A stretch of DNA of 51,140 nucleotides from assembly GCA_026393835.1 (NCBI GenBank), contig JAPKZK010000080.1, positions 1-51,140 on the forward strand, written 5' to 3'. The DNA is from Candidatus Aminicenantota bacterium. GTDB lineage: Bacteria > Acidobacteriota > Aminicenantia > UBA2199. The notes under the pieces were generated by a model, which had not been told where the DNA came from, ran no database searches, and saw only the letters and a list, made by a program, of their open reading frames with translations. Every line of letters begins with the position of its first letter. Position 1 is the first letter of the stretch. Position numbers and translations under genes: made by a program. Positions 18,045-48,000 of this stretch are shown one piece after another.

Positions 18045-18944
18045 ATGTTGATCGCTAACCCGATTTATGACACGGTTTTTAAATATCTGATGGACAATGC
18101 GGACATCGCTAAAGGAATCATCGCCGCAATCATCGGGGAAGATATCGTACACCTGGAATTACAGGCCCAGGAAAGTCACGTAAAAGTAGATGCCAGGTTA
18201 ACCTATTACCACCTGGATTTCATCGCTAAAATCAAACAAAAAGACGGTCGATATAAAACCGTGTTGATCGAACTCCAGAAATCCAATAACGCAACGGATC
18301 TTCTCCGGTTCCGGCGCTACCTCGGCGAACAATATAAAAAAGAAGAGGACATCCTGGAAGAAGGCGATACGGTTACGAAAGAGCCGTTACCATTAATCAC
18401 CATATATATTTTAGGGTACTATTTATCCCGGACATTACCGGGTGTAATCAAAGTAAACCGTAATTATATCGATTTATTAGCGGGCGGGGTAATCGCTGAA
18501 CGAAACGAATTTATCGAATGTTTAACCCATGATTCTTATGTAATCCAGATTCCCGGTTTGCATTTACAGATGAAAAACCGGCTGGAATACGTATTGTCGA
18601 TATTCAAGCAGGAGCGTTTTATTGCGGATGATCATCGCCTGAAGGACTATACATTTGAGATCGACGATGAATTGCTGAAAAAGATTTTAAAGCAACTGGG
18701 GAAGGCTGCCGCGGATAAAGAATTACTTCGCCAATTGGAAGTAGAGGAAATGGCCCATCGAGAATATGATAGTACCTTCGGTAGATTTGAGAGACAATTG
18801 GAACAGAAAGAAAAGACTATCCATGAAAAAGACCGGGTAATCGGCGAAAAAGAGCAGGTAATCGGCGAAAAAGACCAGGTAATCAGTGAAAAAGAGCAAT
18901 ACATCTCAGAACTTTTAAAAAGATTGGAAAAAGAAAGCAAATAA
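18045..18944 (+). CDS. Rpn-family recombination-promoting nuclease / PD-(D/E)XK transposase-like protein
   Basis: The 299-aa protein starts with the typical NPIYDTVFKYLMDN segment. It carries PD-(D/E)XK core residues in HLDFIAKI and VLIELQKS (D and ExQ), followed by a second family block around residues 105-185. Such proteins (RpnA/PDDEXK_2) cleave DNA and promote RecA-independent recombination in E. coli, and are often multicopy. The tail (about 245-299) is a charged coiled coil with 7-residue repeats of EK(D/E)QVIG type. The gene has its own strong promoter and ribosome site. Intact core motifs suggest it is active. It lies near repeat-rich genes, so a role in repeat dynamics is conceivable but unproven. 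Confidence 0.85.
   Translation: MLIANPIYDTVFKYLMDNADIAKGIIAAIIGEDIVHLELQAQESHVKVDARLTYYHLDFIAKIKQKDGRYKTVLIELQKSNNATDLLRFRRYLGEQYKKEEDILEEGDTVTKEPLPLITIYILGYYLSRTLPGVIKVNRNYIDLLAGGVIAERNEFIECLTHDSYVIQIPGLHLQMKNRLEYVLSIFKQERFIADDHRLKDYTFEIDDELLKKILKQLGKAAADKELLRQLEVEEMAHREYDSTFGRFERQLEQKEKTIHEKDRVIGEKEQVIGEKDQVISEKEQYISELLKRLEKESK
18804..18908 (+). repeat. Five 21-bp tandem repeats in the Rpn-family gene
   Basis: Units start with GAAAAAGA and GTAATCGGC-type sequence. The central ones (18825-18887) are nearly identical and the outer two are diverged. Each encodes seven residues, one coiled-coil heptad, so unit gain or loss keeps the frame and changes coil length. Confidence 0.85.
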
Positions 18945-19191
18945 TTCTTATCCTATTCTCCTGTTCCCTTATTTTTCAGGCCATTCCACGGAAAATTATG
19001 AAGGAAACTTTGTGTGGGAATAATTATAAACTGCGTGGGAAAGGGCTAATTACCCGTGAGGATATGGTTTTTTGCACATTTGAAATCAGAAAGCTGGTCC
19101 AACCAGGCATTTGAGGGAACAGGCGGCGCCAGTTCGCGACACTCTACCAGGTTTCGCTTGAATCTGGGTGAATCTGTATCCATCCATGTAA

Positions 19192-19389
19192 TTAATGGGA
19201 CCTTTTTAGCGATTTCTTAAAGTGGAGACCCAACATGAACAGTCCGAATAAACCCACTACCGCCCCCCACCAGAGATTAAAATTGAATTGCAGCTTTTGC
19301 ACCACTTCTTCCGCATGAACCAACCCACTGCCCACCAACAACAAACCGATAATGGTAAAAATCAAACCCAACGGTAACTTAATATCCAT
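19192..19389 (-). CDS. Small membrane protein paired with the symporter
   Basis: The 65-aa protein has two membrane helices (PLGLIFTIIGLLLVGSGLV and LWWGAVVGLFGLFMLGL) and a basic end (FKKSLKRSH). I chose the ATG at 19389, because the AGGAG site (19398-19402) is 8 bp upstream of it and only 2 bp from the alternative ATG at 19395. It starts 25 bp after the symporter stop on the same strand. Small two-helix proteins of this look are recurrent partners of SSS symporters in Acidobacteriota and may be accessory subunits; that link comes from recollection and gene order. Confidence 0.7.
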   Translation of the reverse strand: MDIKLPLGLIFTIIGLLLVGSGLVHAEEVVQKLQFNFNLWWGAVVGLFGLFMLGLHFKKSLKRSH

Positions 19390-19414
19390 AATCATTACTC
19401 CTATTCCAATGAGG

Positions 19415-21019
19415 CTACCAGAATAATAGGTTCAGCGCCAGGGTCAACGCCAGGATAACCAGCGCCAGGAACCCCGGTTTCAGATAAAGCGGCATTTTAC
19501 TGCGATCCTGTTTGGGGGTTAACGAATAAACTAGGCCCACCAACTCGTTATCGGGCCGTCCCCTGGTAAAAAGGCTGATCAAAATGGTAAACAAGAAACA
19601 AACGGTCCACGCCGCGACGGCGCCGTAAAAATTGGCCGTCATTTCCGACCCGTAAACGATAAAACCTGTTTTGTATATCAAAAAGTAATGGCAGGCGGCA
19701 GTAACAATACCGCTTACCAGTCCGTAAAAAGCGCCGTTGGGCGTTGCCCGCTTCCAGAACATGCCAAGCAAAAATGTGGCAAACAGCGGCGCATTAAAGA
19801 AAGAAAACAGCAACTGCATGTAATCCATGAGGTTGTTAAAATACATCACCACGTAGGTCAACCCGATACTGGCCAGGACCCCCACAATCGTGGTCATTTT
19901 CCCCATCCGCATATAATGGCGGTCGTCTTTATGGGGATTGATGTAACTCTGGTAGATATCGAACGTCCACACGGTATTGAATGCCGTCACATTCCCGGCC
20001 ATGCCCGACATGAAACTGGCCAGGAGAGCCGTCAAACCCAAACCCAGCAGGCCGGTGGGGAAATACTCTTTCATCAGCAGCGGCAAAGCCATGTTGTAAT
20101 TGGAACCGAGCGTGGCCGCCGGGATTTTGTAAATGGCCAGCAGGCCGGGCAATACGACGAATAACGGGAATATCACCTTGGGAAATGCCGCGATTAACGG
20201 GGTCCGTTGGGCCGCGTTCAGATTTTTGGAAGCCAGGGCCCGCTGCACCACCAGGAAATCGGTGCACCAGTACCCGAAAGAAAGAACAAAGCCCAGCCCG
20301 AAAATCATGCCGAACCACTCGATACCCATGGGGTTGCCGGAGGCGGAAGATAGGGTGCTCCAGCTTTTGGTCAGGTTGGCCGGCAACCGCGCCGCCAACT
20401 GCGACCACCCGCCGACTTCACGCAAGCCGAGGTACGCCAGCGGGAAAAGCCCGAAAACGATCAGGAAAAACTGCACCACCTCATTGTAAATGGAAGAGGT
20501 CAACCCGCCGAAGAAAACATACACCAATACGATGCCGGCGGCTACCCAGATGCTTAAATGAAAAGACCATCCCAGCAGCAGGTTGAAGATAATGCCCATG
20601 GCATACATGTTGATCCCGGACATCAGGAGCGTCATCAGGGCAAAGGAAATGGCGTTGAGACCGCGGGTTTTTTCGTCGAAACGCAGTTTCAGGTACTCCG
20701 GCACGGAGCGCGCCCGGGAACCGTAATAAAAGGGCATCATGAAGACGCCCACGAACACCATGGCCGGGATGGCTCCTATCCAATAGAAATGGACGGTGAG
20801 AATGCCGTATTTTGCCGAATTGGCCACCATGCCCATAACCTCCAACGCGCCCAGGTTAGCCGCGATAAAGGCTAGGCCGGTTACCCAGGCCGAAATGGAG
20901 CGGCCCGACAGGAAATAATCTTCGCTGCTTTTTATGGAATTTTTCAGGTAATACCCGATTCCCAGCACAAACAGGAAGTACACTCCGATAATCAAATAAT
21001 CGAAAATTCCTAATATCAT
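19415..21019 (-). CDS. SSS-family sodium:solute symporter
   Basis: The 534-aa protein has about 13-14 hydrophobic helices and sodium:solute symporter features: YFLSGRSISAWVTGLAFIAANLGALE at the N-terminus (helix 2 region), PEYLKLRFDEKTRGL in the second loop, and GLTALLASFMSGMAGNVTAFNT in the sodium-site region of helix 8. It resembles the sugar/inositol (SGLT-like) branch more than the proline branch, but the substrate cannot be assigned. The start has an AGAGGAG site. A small membrane protein follows, and a ROK sugar kinase lies divergently about 640 bp away, which fits sugar uptake only loosely. Confidence 0.88.
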   Translation of the reverse strand: MILGIFDYLIIGVYFLFVLGIGYYLKNSIKSSEDYFLSGRSISAWVTGLAFIAANLGALEVMGMVANSAKYGILTVHFYWIGAIPAMVFVGVFMMPFYYGSRARSVPEYLKLRFDEKTRGLNAISFALMTLLMSGINMYAMGIIFNLLLGWSFHLSIWVAAGIVLVYVFFGGLTSSIYNEVVQFFLIVFGLFPLAYLGLREVGGWSQLAARLPANLTKSWSTLSSASGNPMGIEWFGMIFGLGFVLSFGYWCTDFLVVQRALASKNLNAAQRTPLIAAFPKVIFPLFVVLPGLLAIYKIPAATLGSNYNMALPLLMKEYFPTGLLGLGLTALLASFMSGMAGNVTAFNTVWTFDIYQSYINPHKDDRHYMRMGKMTTIVGVLASIGLTYVVMYFNNLMDYMQLLFSFFNAPLFATFLLGMFWKRATPNGAFYGLVSGIVTAACHYFLIYKTGFIVYGSEMTANFYGAVAAWTVCFLFTILISLFTRGRPDNELVGLVYSLTPKQDRSKMPLYLKPGFLALVILALTLALNLLFW

Positions 21020-21093
21020 GGGACTCCTCTTTTATATGGAAATGAAATCATACCTTTTGAGCGCGAAAAAGTCAATATTTAATGAAATACCGC

Positions 21094-21122
21094 TTGAAAT
21101 ATAATTCAAATGTATTTATAAT
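21094..21122 (+). promoter_or_regulatory. Sigma70-like promoter of the Spy-like gene
   Basis: TTGAAA (21094-21099), a 17-bp spacer and a perfect TATAAT (21117-21122) are followed by GGAGGT (21145-21150) and the ATG at 21158. It lies in the divergent spacer shared with the symporter gene. Confidence 0.65.
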
Positions 21123-21157
21123 ATGAAGGAAAAAATCGATATTCGGAGGTTCGTGTT

Positions 21158-21598
21158 ATGAAGAAAAATTTTAGAATTTTTACCGTGTTGATCGCTGTGA
21201 TGACGCTGCTTTTTTTTGTTATCCAGTGCGGCGGAAGCAAAGAAAAAGCAACTGAAAAACAAGGCGACCCGCAAAAACAGGCGGCCGACCAGAAAGTTCA
21301 TCAAAAGAAACTGAAAACCACCTTGTCCAAAAGACTATTGAGCGTTGAACTTACCGCTGAGCAGAAAGCAAAATGCGAAACCCTTTATAAGGAAGTGTTT
21401 ACACCCGAAATCCTGGCCCAACGAAGCGCAGCGGTCAAAGAAATGAAAGGTTTGAAAAAAGATTCAGAGGAATTTATTAAATTGAAAAAAGACATCGGCG
21501 AAAAGATGAAACCATTTAACGTCAAATTTAATGAAAAACTGAAAGAAATCCTGACCCCGGAACAACAAGAGAAATATTTCACTAAAACGGAAAAATAA
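21158..21598 (+). CDS. Secreted or lipoprotein-like Spy/LTXXQ-type helical protein
   Basis: The 146-aa product has a signal sequence whose hydrophobic core ends in FFVIQCGGS. The cysteine could be a lipidation site, although Gln at -1 is unusual for a lipobox. The mature part is charged and helical, with LTAEQKAKCETLYKEVF and, near the end, LTPEQQEKYF. Two such LTxEQ segments are typical of Spy/CpxP-like envelope chaperones and related LTXXQ proteins. It probably acts outside the cytoplasmic membrane in stress protection or binding of unfolded proteins. It has a strong promoter and ribosome site and stands alone between divergent transport and kinase genes. Confidence 0.65.
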   Translation: MKKNFRIFTVLIAVMTLLFFVIQCGGSKEKATEKQGDPQKQAADQKVHQKKLKTTLSKRLLSVELTAEQKAKCETLYKEVFTPEILAQRSAAVKEMKGLKKDSEEFIKLKKDIGEKMKPFNVKFNEKLKEILTPEQQEKYFTKTEK

Positions 21599-21657
21599 AA
21601 AGAAAAAGAAAAGAAGTCCAATAGCTTCTTACCGCGAGGAAATGTGAAGCGACTCCC

Positions 21658-22572
21658 ATGAAACAATATGTAATCGGGGTAGACCTGGGGGGGACCAAAG
21701 TCGAAGCTTGCCTCATGGACGCCCAACGGAATGTCCTGGCGCGGTACCGGCGGCTGGTAAGGACCTTAAACGGGATGGATTCGGTATTGAAAGATATCGA
21801 CGACGTCATTAAACATGCGGCGGGGAATCAGCCTTTTACCGCCGTGGGCATCGGTACGCCGGGGACCTACCTTGCCGAAGAGGATCGCCTCTACGGCAGC
21901 CCCAATTCGCTTATTTATGAAACCCCTGGATTCATCGGGAAACTCCGGGATATGCTGGCCGTCCCCCTGGAAGTGGAAAACGACGCCAATTGCCTGGCCC
22001 TGGCAGAGTACTTTGCCTCCTGCGAAGAAAAATACCGCTTTGTAATGGCCGTTATCATCGGCACCGGCATGGGGTATGGTTTGATCCTGGATGGGAAACT
22101 GTACCGGGGCGCCCGGGGTGGGGCCGGCGAGATCGGGCATACCACCATCGATTATAACGGCAGGGTGTGCGGGTGCGGTCGAAAAGGGTGCGCCGAAGCC
22201 TACCTCTCCGGTCCCAGTTTGAGCAGGCGCTTTTATGAAATTTCCGGCCAACACCTGGAGGTCCCTGGAATATACGGGCTGTACCGGGCGGGGGATGCCT
22301 TTGCAAAAGAACTATTCGAACAAAGCCTGCTCATCATGGGCGAAGTTTTTGCCAATGTCATCAATGCCCTTGACCTGGAAGCCATTATCCTGGGCGGCGG
22401 GGTATCCAACCTCCCCATCTGGTATGAAAGGCTGGGCCCCTTAATAAAAAAATCCCTGTTCGGCGTGCCGCGGGGGGATATCCCCGTGATTCCCGCCCGG
22501 TTAGGGGATTCCGCCGGGGTAATCGGCGCCGCTTACCTGGCGCTGCGTCACCTGGGGGCCATGTATTTTTAG
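21658..22572 (+). CDS. ROK-family sugar kinase
   Basis: The 304-aa protein starts with the ATP-binding signature VDLGGTKVEACLMD. It has the catalytic stretch VENDANCLALAE, the glycine-rich VIIGTGMGYGLILDG, and the ROK signature with zinc ligands GEIGHTTID and CGCGRKGCAEAYLSG. A second phosphate loop is ALDLEAIILGGGVSN. The family phosphorylates glucose, fructose, N-acetylglucosamine or N-acetylmannosamine. The full length and the lack of an N-terminal helix-turn-helix make it a kinase rather than a repressor. Sugar specificity cannot be read. It ends 250 bp before the NRPS operon and is probably unrelated to it. Confidence 0.9.
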   Translation: MKQYVIGVDLGGTKVEACLMDAQRNVLARYRRLVRTLNGMDSVLKDIDDVIKHAAGNQPFTAVGIGTPGTYLAEEDRLYGSPNSLIYETPGFIGKLRDMLAVPLEVENDANCLALAEYFASCEEKYRFVMAVIIGTGMGYGLILDGKLYRGARGGAGEIGHTTIDYNGRVCGCGRKGCAEAYLSGPSLSRRFYEISGQHLEVPGIYGLYRAGDAFAKELFEQSLLIMGEVFANVINALDLEAIILGGGVSNLPIWYERLGPLIKKSLFGVPRGDIPVIPARLGDSAGVIGAAYLALRHLGAMYF

Positions 22573-22600
22573 AGGAAAAAATTTTTTTTATCTATTCCTA

Positions 22601-22630
22601 TTGCAATATCCTAATGTTTTGTGTTAAAAT
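22601..22630 (+). promoter_or_regulatory. Candidate promoter of the NRPS operon
   Basis: TTGCAA (22601-22606) and TAAAAT (22625-22630) are 18 bp apart in the 251-bp gap between the ROK kinase and the NRPS. They would give a leader of roughly 190 nt. No strong ribosome site precedes the NRPS ATG. The rest of the gap shows no gene. Confidence 0.3.
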
Positions 22631-22823
22631 ATAAATTTAAATATCCAGGTGTGATCCCCTGGTAGTCATTCATTTAAACAATCATGAAAGAATGAGGCCT
22701 TTTTCAAGCGCCGGGAAATCACTTTCATCCCCGGAATGCTTGGGGACCCTTGTTACTATATTTGATCCATTTTTTATACAATTACCCCAGGGCGCCAGGG
22801 CGGAGCCTGCCTGAGATTTAACC

Positions 22824-38777
<15,954 letters not shown>

Positions 38778-38810
38778 TCCACCCAAACAAGGTAATAAAC
38801 GAGGTAATAT

Positions 38811-40508
38811 ATGCAGGAAAAAATAGTGTTGGCTGTGATGCCCTTTTGGGCGCCATTAATTCCCCCCATGGGGATTGGTTGTTTGAAAAGTTACCTGGCC
38901 GCTAACGGTTATCTTGTAAAGGCCGTAGACGCCAACGTGGAACCCCGCTTCAGGGAGATCGAGGACCGGTATTTCGAGCATTTAAAAGAGATGATCCCGG
39001 TGAAAAACCAGGGGAATATTTATAATATCGGGACCCAGGTGATGAGCCGCCATATGATGGCGCGTTTTCATTACAGTGATGAAAACGCCTATCTGCAATT
39101 GGTAAAACAATTGGTGGCCAAAACATTTTTTACCGACCCGGCCAATGACCGGATAGCCGTATTAAACGAATTAATGGATACATTTTATTCCCTGTTGGAC
39201 GACTATGTGCGGGCTTTGTTGGAAAAAGAAAAACCCACCCTGTTGGGACTGTCAACTTACAATGTCACGCTGCCGGCCTCGCTTTATGCCTTTAAATTGG
39301 CAAAAGAAATCGATCCCGGCATTAAAACCCTGATGGGCGGGGGTATTTTCGCGGGCGACCTGGATATACATTCTCCCAATTTTACCAATTTTTTGGAGCG
39401 AACGCCTTATATCGATAAAATTATGGTAGGGGAGGGGGAACAGTTGTTTTTAAAATACCTGGACGGGGAACTCCCCGGCGCCCAACGGGTATATACATTG
39501 GCAGACCTGGGCAATAACGTAATGGATTTATCCCAGGCGCCGGTCCCTGATTTTTCCGACCTGGATACCCGGTATTATACCATGCTGGCGTCCTATACCT
39601 CCCGCAGTTGCCCTTATACTTGCAGTTTCTGTTCCGAGAAGGTGTTATGGGGAAAGTACCGGAAAAAGAAGGTCGATCAAATCGTGAAGGAGCTAATGTA
39701 CCTGTCTGAAAAATATAAAACCCAATTGTTCCTACTGAGCGATTCCCTATTGAACCCGGTGGTAAACGAATTATCCCGGGCCATAATCGACAGCGGCTTA
39801 TCCTTGTATTGGGACGGATACCTGCGGGTGGATGACGATGCGTGCGATCCGGATATTACTTTCCAGTGGAGGCGGGGTGGATTTTACAGGGCGCGGCTGG
39901 GATTGGAAAGCGGCTCCCCCCGTATCCTGGAGGCAATGGGCAAAAAGATAACCCCACGGCAAATGAAAAACGCGGTAACGGCGTTGGCCCTCGCCGGGAT
40001 TAAAACGACGACATATTGGGTTATCGGCCATCCCGGTGAAACCGAAGCGGATTTCCAACAGACGTTGGACCTGGTGGAGGAAATGAAAGATGAGCTTTAC
40101 GAAACCGATTGCAATCCCTTTTATTATTATTTAACCGGCCAGGTGCAATCGGACGCCTGGGCCGGGGATAACCGGGCCCAACTTTTGTATCCGCCCGGAG
40201 CCGATCAAATGCTGATGCTTCAAACATGGATACTGGATATGCCGCCCACCAGGGAAGAGACCTATCGACGCTTGAATCGGTTTGTCGAACACTGTACTAA
40301 ACTGGGCATTCCGAATCCCTATTCGCTGCGTGAAATTCACAGCGCCGATGAACGGTGGAAAAAACTTCATACCCATGCAGCGCCCTCGTTGGTGGAATTT
40401 TTAGGAGTAAAGAATAATAACGGTCTTCCCATCGATGAAAATAAACGAGTAAAAAAAGTTGTTTTTGGACAAACGATTCCCGGCGATGATGGGAATTGGG
40501 GATTCTAA
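38811..40508 (+). CDS. B12-binding-type radical SAM enzyme of the NRPS operon
   Basis: The 565-aa protein has an N-terminal cobalamin-binding-like region (PPMGIGCLKSYLAANGY, LLGLSTYN, LMGGGIFAGD, VGEGE), a radical SAM core with CxxxCxxC at C267, C271 and C274 (SCPYTCSFC), and GLESGSPRILEAMGKK and GHPGETEADF further on. Such enzymes use 5'-deoxyadenosyl radicals, often for methylation at unactivated carbon or for ring rearrangement. It starts 33 bp after the first NRPS with a GAGGTAA site and ends 23 bp before the second NRPS, so it should act on the peptide, a carrier-bound intermediate or a precursor. The reaction cannot be named from sequence. Confidence 0.85.
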   Translation: MQEKIVLAVMPFWAPLIPPMGIGCLKSYLAANGYLVKAVDANVEPRFREIEDRYFEHLKEMIPVKNQGNIYNIGTQVMSRHMMARFHYSDENAYLQLVKQLVAKTFFTDPANDRIAVLNELMDTFYSLLDDYVRALLEKEKPTLLGLSTYNVTLPASLYAFKLAKEIDPGIKTLMGGGIFAGDLDIHSPNFTNFLERTPYIDKIMVGEGEQLFLKYLDGELPGAQRVYTLADLGNNVMDLSQAPVPDFSDLDTRYYTMLASYTSRSCPYTCSFCSEKVLWGKYRKKKVDQIVKELMYLSEKYKTQLFLLSDSLLNPVVNELSRAIIDSGLSLYWDGYLRVDDDACDPDITFQWRRGGFYRARLGLESGSPRILEAMGKKITPRQMKNAVTALALAGIKTTTYWVIGHPGETEADFQQTLDLVEEMKDELYETDCNPFYYYLTGQVQSDAWAGDNRAQLLYPPGADQMLMLQTWILDMPPTREETYRRLNRFVEHCTKLGIPNPYSLREIHSADERWKKLHTHAAPSLVEFLGVKNNNGLPIDENKRVKKVVFGQTIPGDDGNWGF

Positions 40509-40531
40509 AATTAAATTGAAAGGAGGAAGTT

Positions 40532-44986
<4,455 letters not shown>

Positions 44987-45004
44987 ATAAATAAGAGGAT
45001 TAAC

Positions 45005-48000
45005 ATGACCCATTTGAAACAAAATCATAAGAATAATATTGAAACAGGACTTGAAGTGGCGGTAATCGGGATGTCGGGGAGGTTCCCCGGCGCCCGGAAT
45101 CTTGATGAGTTCTGGGAGAATATCAAAAACAGGAAAGAGTGCACTACTTTTTTTACAGATGAAGAGCTGGAAAAAGAAGGAGTCGATCCCAAATTGTTGG
45201 AGAATCCCAACTATGTAAAAGTATTTGGCGCCCTCGACGATATCGAGTATTTCGACGCCGCATTTTTTGGATACACCCCTTCGGAAACCGATGTCATGCA
45301 TCCCCAGATGCGTTTTTTCCATGAGTGCGCCTGGTTGGCGTTGGAAGACGCCGGTTATGCGCCTAACATTTATGAAGGATTAATCGGGGTTTATGCGGGT
45401 GCGCGGACCGATATGACCTGGGAACTCAATGTCGCATTGGCCGGCAATCTTGGTAATGTGGACAGCATGACGGCAGGTATTTTGGGAACGAAAGATCATC
45501 TTGCCATGCGAATTTCTTACATGTTTAACCTCAGGGGCCCAAGTTATACGCTTTATACCGCTTGTTCCACGTCGTTGGTGGCCATACACCTCGGCTACCA
45601 GGCGGTGTTGAGCGGTGAATGCGACATCGCTTTAGCCGGTGGGGTCACCATCATGCTGCCCCAGAAGAGGGGATATATCTACAGCGAGGGAATGATCTCT
45701 TCTCCCGATGGTCATACGCGGTCATTCGACGCTGAAGCCAAAGGCCTGGTCAGCGGGAGCGGCGTCGGGGTCGTCGTCCTGAAACCACTGGAAGACGCCA
45801 TCCGCGATAGAGACCATATATATGTCGTCATTAAAGGAAGTGCAATCAATAATGACGGGAACCGGAAAATCGGCTATACCGCTACCAGTATAAAAGGCCA
45901 GGAAGCGCTGCTTAAAGAGGTGTACCGAACCGCAGAAGTGGAGACGGAAAGTATTATGTTCGTGGAATGCCACGGTTCCGCCACGCCGCTGGGCGACCCC
46001 GTGGAAGTGGAAGCGCTGCGTCGTTCTTTTTACCGTAAAAAAGGAAATTATTGCGGCATCGGATCGGTTAAAACCAATATCGGTCACTGTGACTGCGCCG
46101 CCGGCGTCGCCAGTTTTATCAAAACCGTACTGGCCCTCAAACACCGGATGATTCCCCCTAACATTAACTTTAAAACCCCAAACCCGAAAATCGATTTTGA
46201 AAACAGCCCGTTTTATGTTGTCACGGAACTTAAAGAGTGGAAAAACGATAACTACCCCCTGCGCGCCGGGGTAAACTCCCTTGGACTGGGCGGGACCAAC
46301 GCCCATGTCATCCTCCAGGAAGCGCCGCCCCAGGAGGAAGCGGATATTTCTTTTCACGGCCGGGATTATTACATCCTGCCCCTCTCCGCCAAAACCCCCA
46401 CCGCCCTGGATAAAATGACGCAAAACCTCCTTCGCTATTTAACAGAAAACCCCGATGTGAATCTCGCCGATGTGGCCTATACATTGCAGGTAGGAAGAAC
46501 CGCTTTCCCGTACCGCAGGGCGTTCGTTTGCTCCAATATAGAGGAAGCGATAAAACTACTCTCCACGCCCGAAACCGCGCCCATCCAACCCTTCCTGGCC
46601 CGTGAAAGAGAAAGACCCATCGTTTTTATGTTTTCCGGGCAGGGGTCCGAGTATATTAATATGGGACTCGATCTCTACAAAAAAGAAGAAACCTTTCGCA
46701 GGGATATCGATGGATGTTTTGAATATTTAACAGCGCTTATCGGCGAAGATATCAAATACATCCTCTATCCGCAGGATGAACAGCAGATGAAAGAAGCGGA
46801 AACCAGGATCCACCGGTTTTATTACACCCAGCCGGTGAAGTTCATTTTCGAATATGCCTATTCCCGTCTATTGATGCGGTGGGGGTTCACGCCCCACGCC
46901 ATGATCGGTTACAGTTTCGGCGAATATATCGTATCCTGTCTGGCCGGGGTATTTTCCATGGAAGATGCGCTGAAAGTGCTCATGAAACGCGGCGAGATAA
47001 TGGAGAAAGCCCCGGCCGGCAATATGCTCAGCGTGTCGCTTTCCGAAGCGGAACTGGCGCCCTTGCTGAAACCCGGGCTTTATATCGGCGGGGTCAACAC
47101 CGATGAACTCTGTCTTTTGTCCGGCGCCGCGGACGCCGTCGACGCCATCGAAAAAGAATTCAACGAAAAAAACATAAATTCCGTCAGGTACAGGGCGGCC
47201 TGCGGCGGACATTCTCCCGTCATGGACCCCATCCTCCCCGAATTGGGTTTGGAACTGGAAAAAATTACCTTTAATAAACCCACCATTCCCTTTGTCTCCG
47301 GTCTCACCGGCACCTGGATGACGGTCCGGGACGCCCTCGACCCTTCCTATTTTACCCGCCAGTTGCGCGAGCCCGTCCGGTTTTCCCAGGCGCTGAACAC
47401 ACTCTTTGAAACCCCTTATTGCATCTACCTGGAAGTCGGTCCGGGAACCATGTTGGCCAATTTTGCCAATTATTATAAAGATTCCGGGAAACAACCCGAT
47501 ATCCTTGTTAACACCATGGTGCGCCATCATAAAGATCCCGCCGCGGATGATTATTTCCTGCTGAACCGCGCCGCGCAATTATGGACCCACGGCAGGTCGA
47601 TCCATTGGGACGCCTTTTACGGCCATGAAAAACCACGCAGGGTTTCGCTGCCCGGGTACCCTTTCGAACCCCAATATTATTGGCGCGTGGACGATCCCTC
47701 GAAAATGTTGATCCAACTCCTGTCCGGGAAAAGCAGGGGCAAAAGACCCAATATCGCGGAGTGGTTTTATGTCCCTTCATGGAAAACCACTGTACTTTCC
47801 CCTAACGAGCCGGATGCGGAAAGCCTTAAAAAACCCTGGATGGTATTTATGGACAGGGAGAACCGGGGGGATATGCTCGTGAAAGAACTCCAGGCGGATG
47901 GACGGTCCGTCATTGTGGTCCAGCATTCCGGGACATACCGGGAGATCGGTTATAACCACTATCACATAGATTTTTGCGACGGCGCCCATTACCATGCGTT

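Noticed and set aside
18945..19191. A 38-codon frame (18998-19114) between the Rpn gene and the symporter partner
   Set aside because: There is no ribosome site, no family resemblance and no coding character; the 247-bp gap otherwise shows nothing clear.
22573..22600. Rho-independent terminator behind the ROK kinase
   Set aside because: A run of T is present but no convincing GC-rich stem precedes it.
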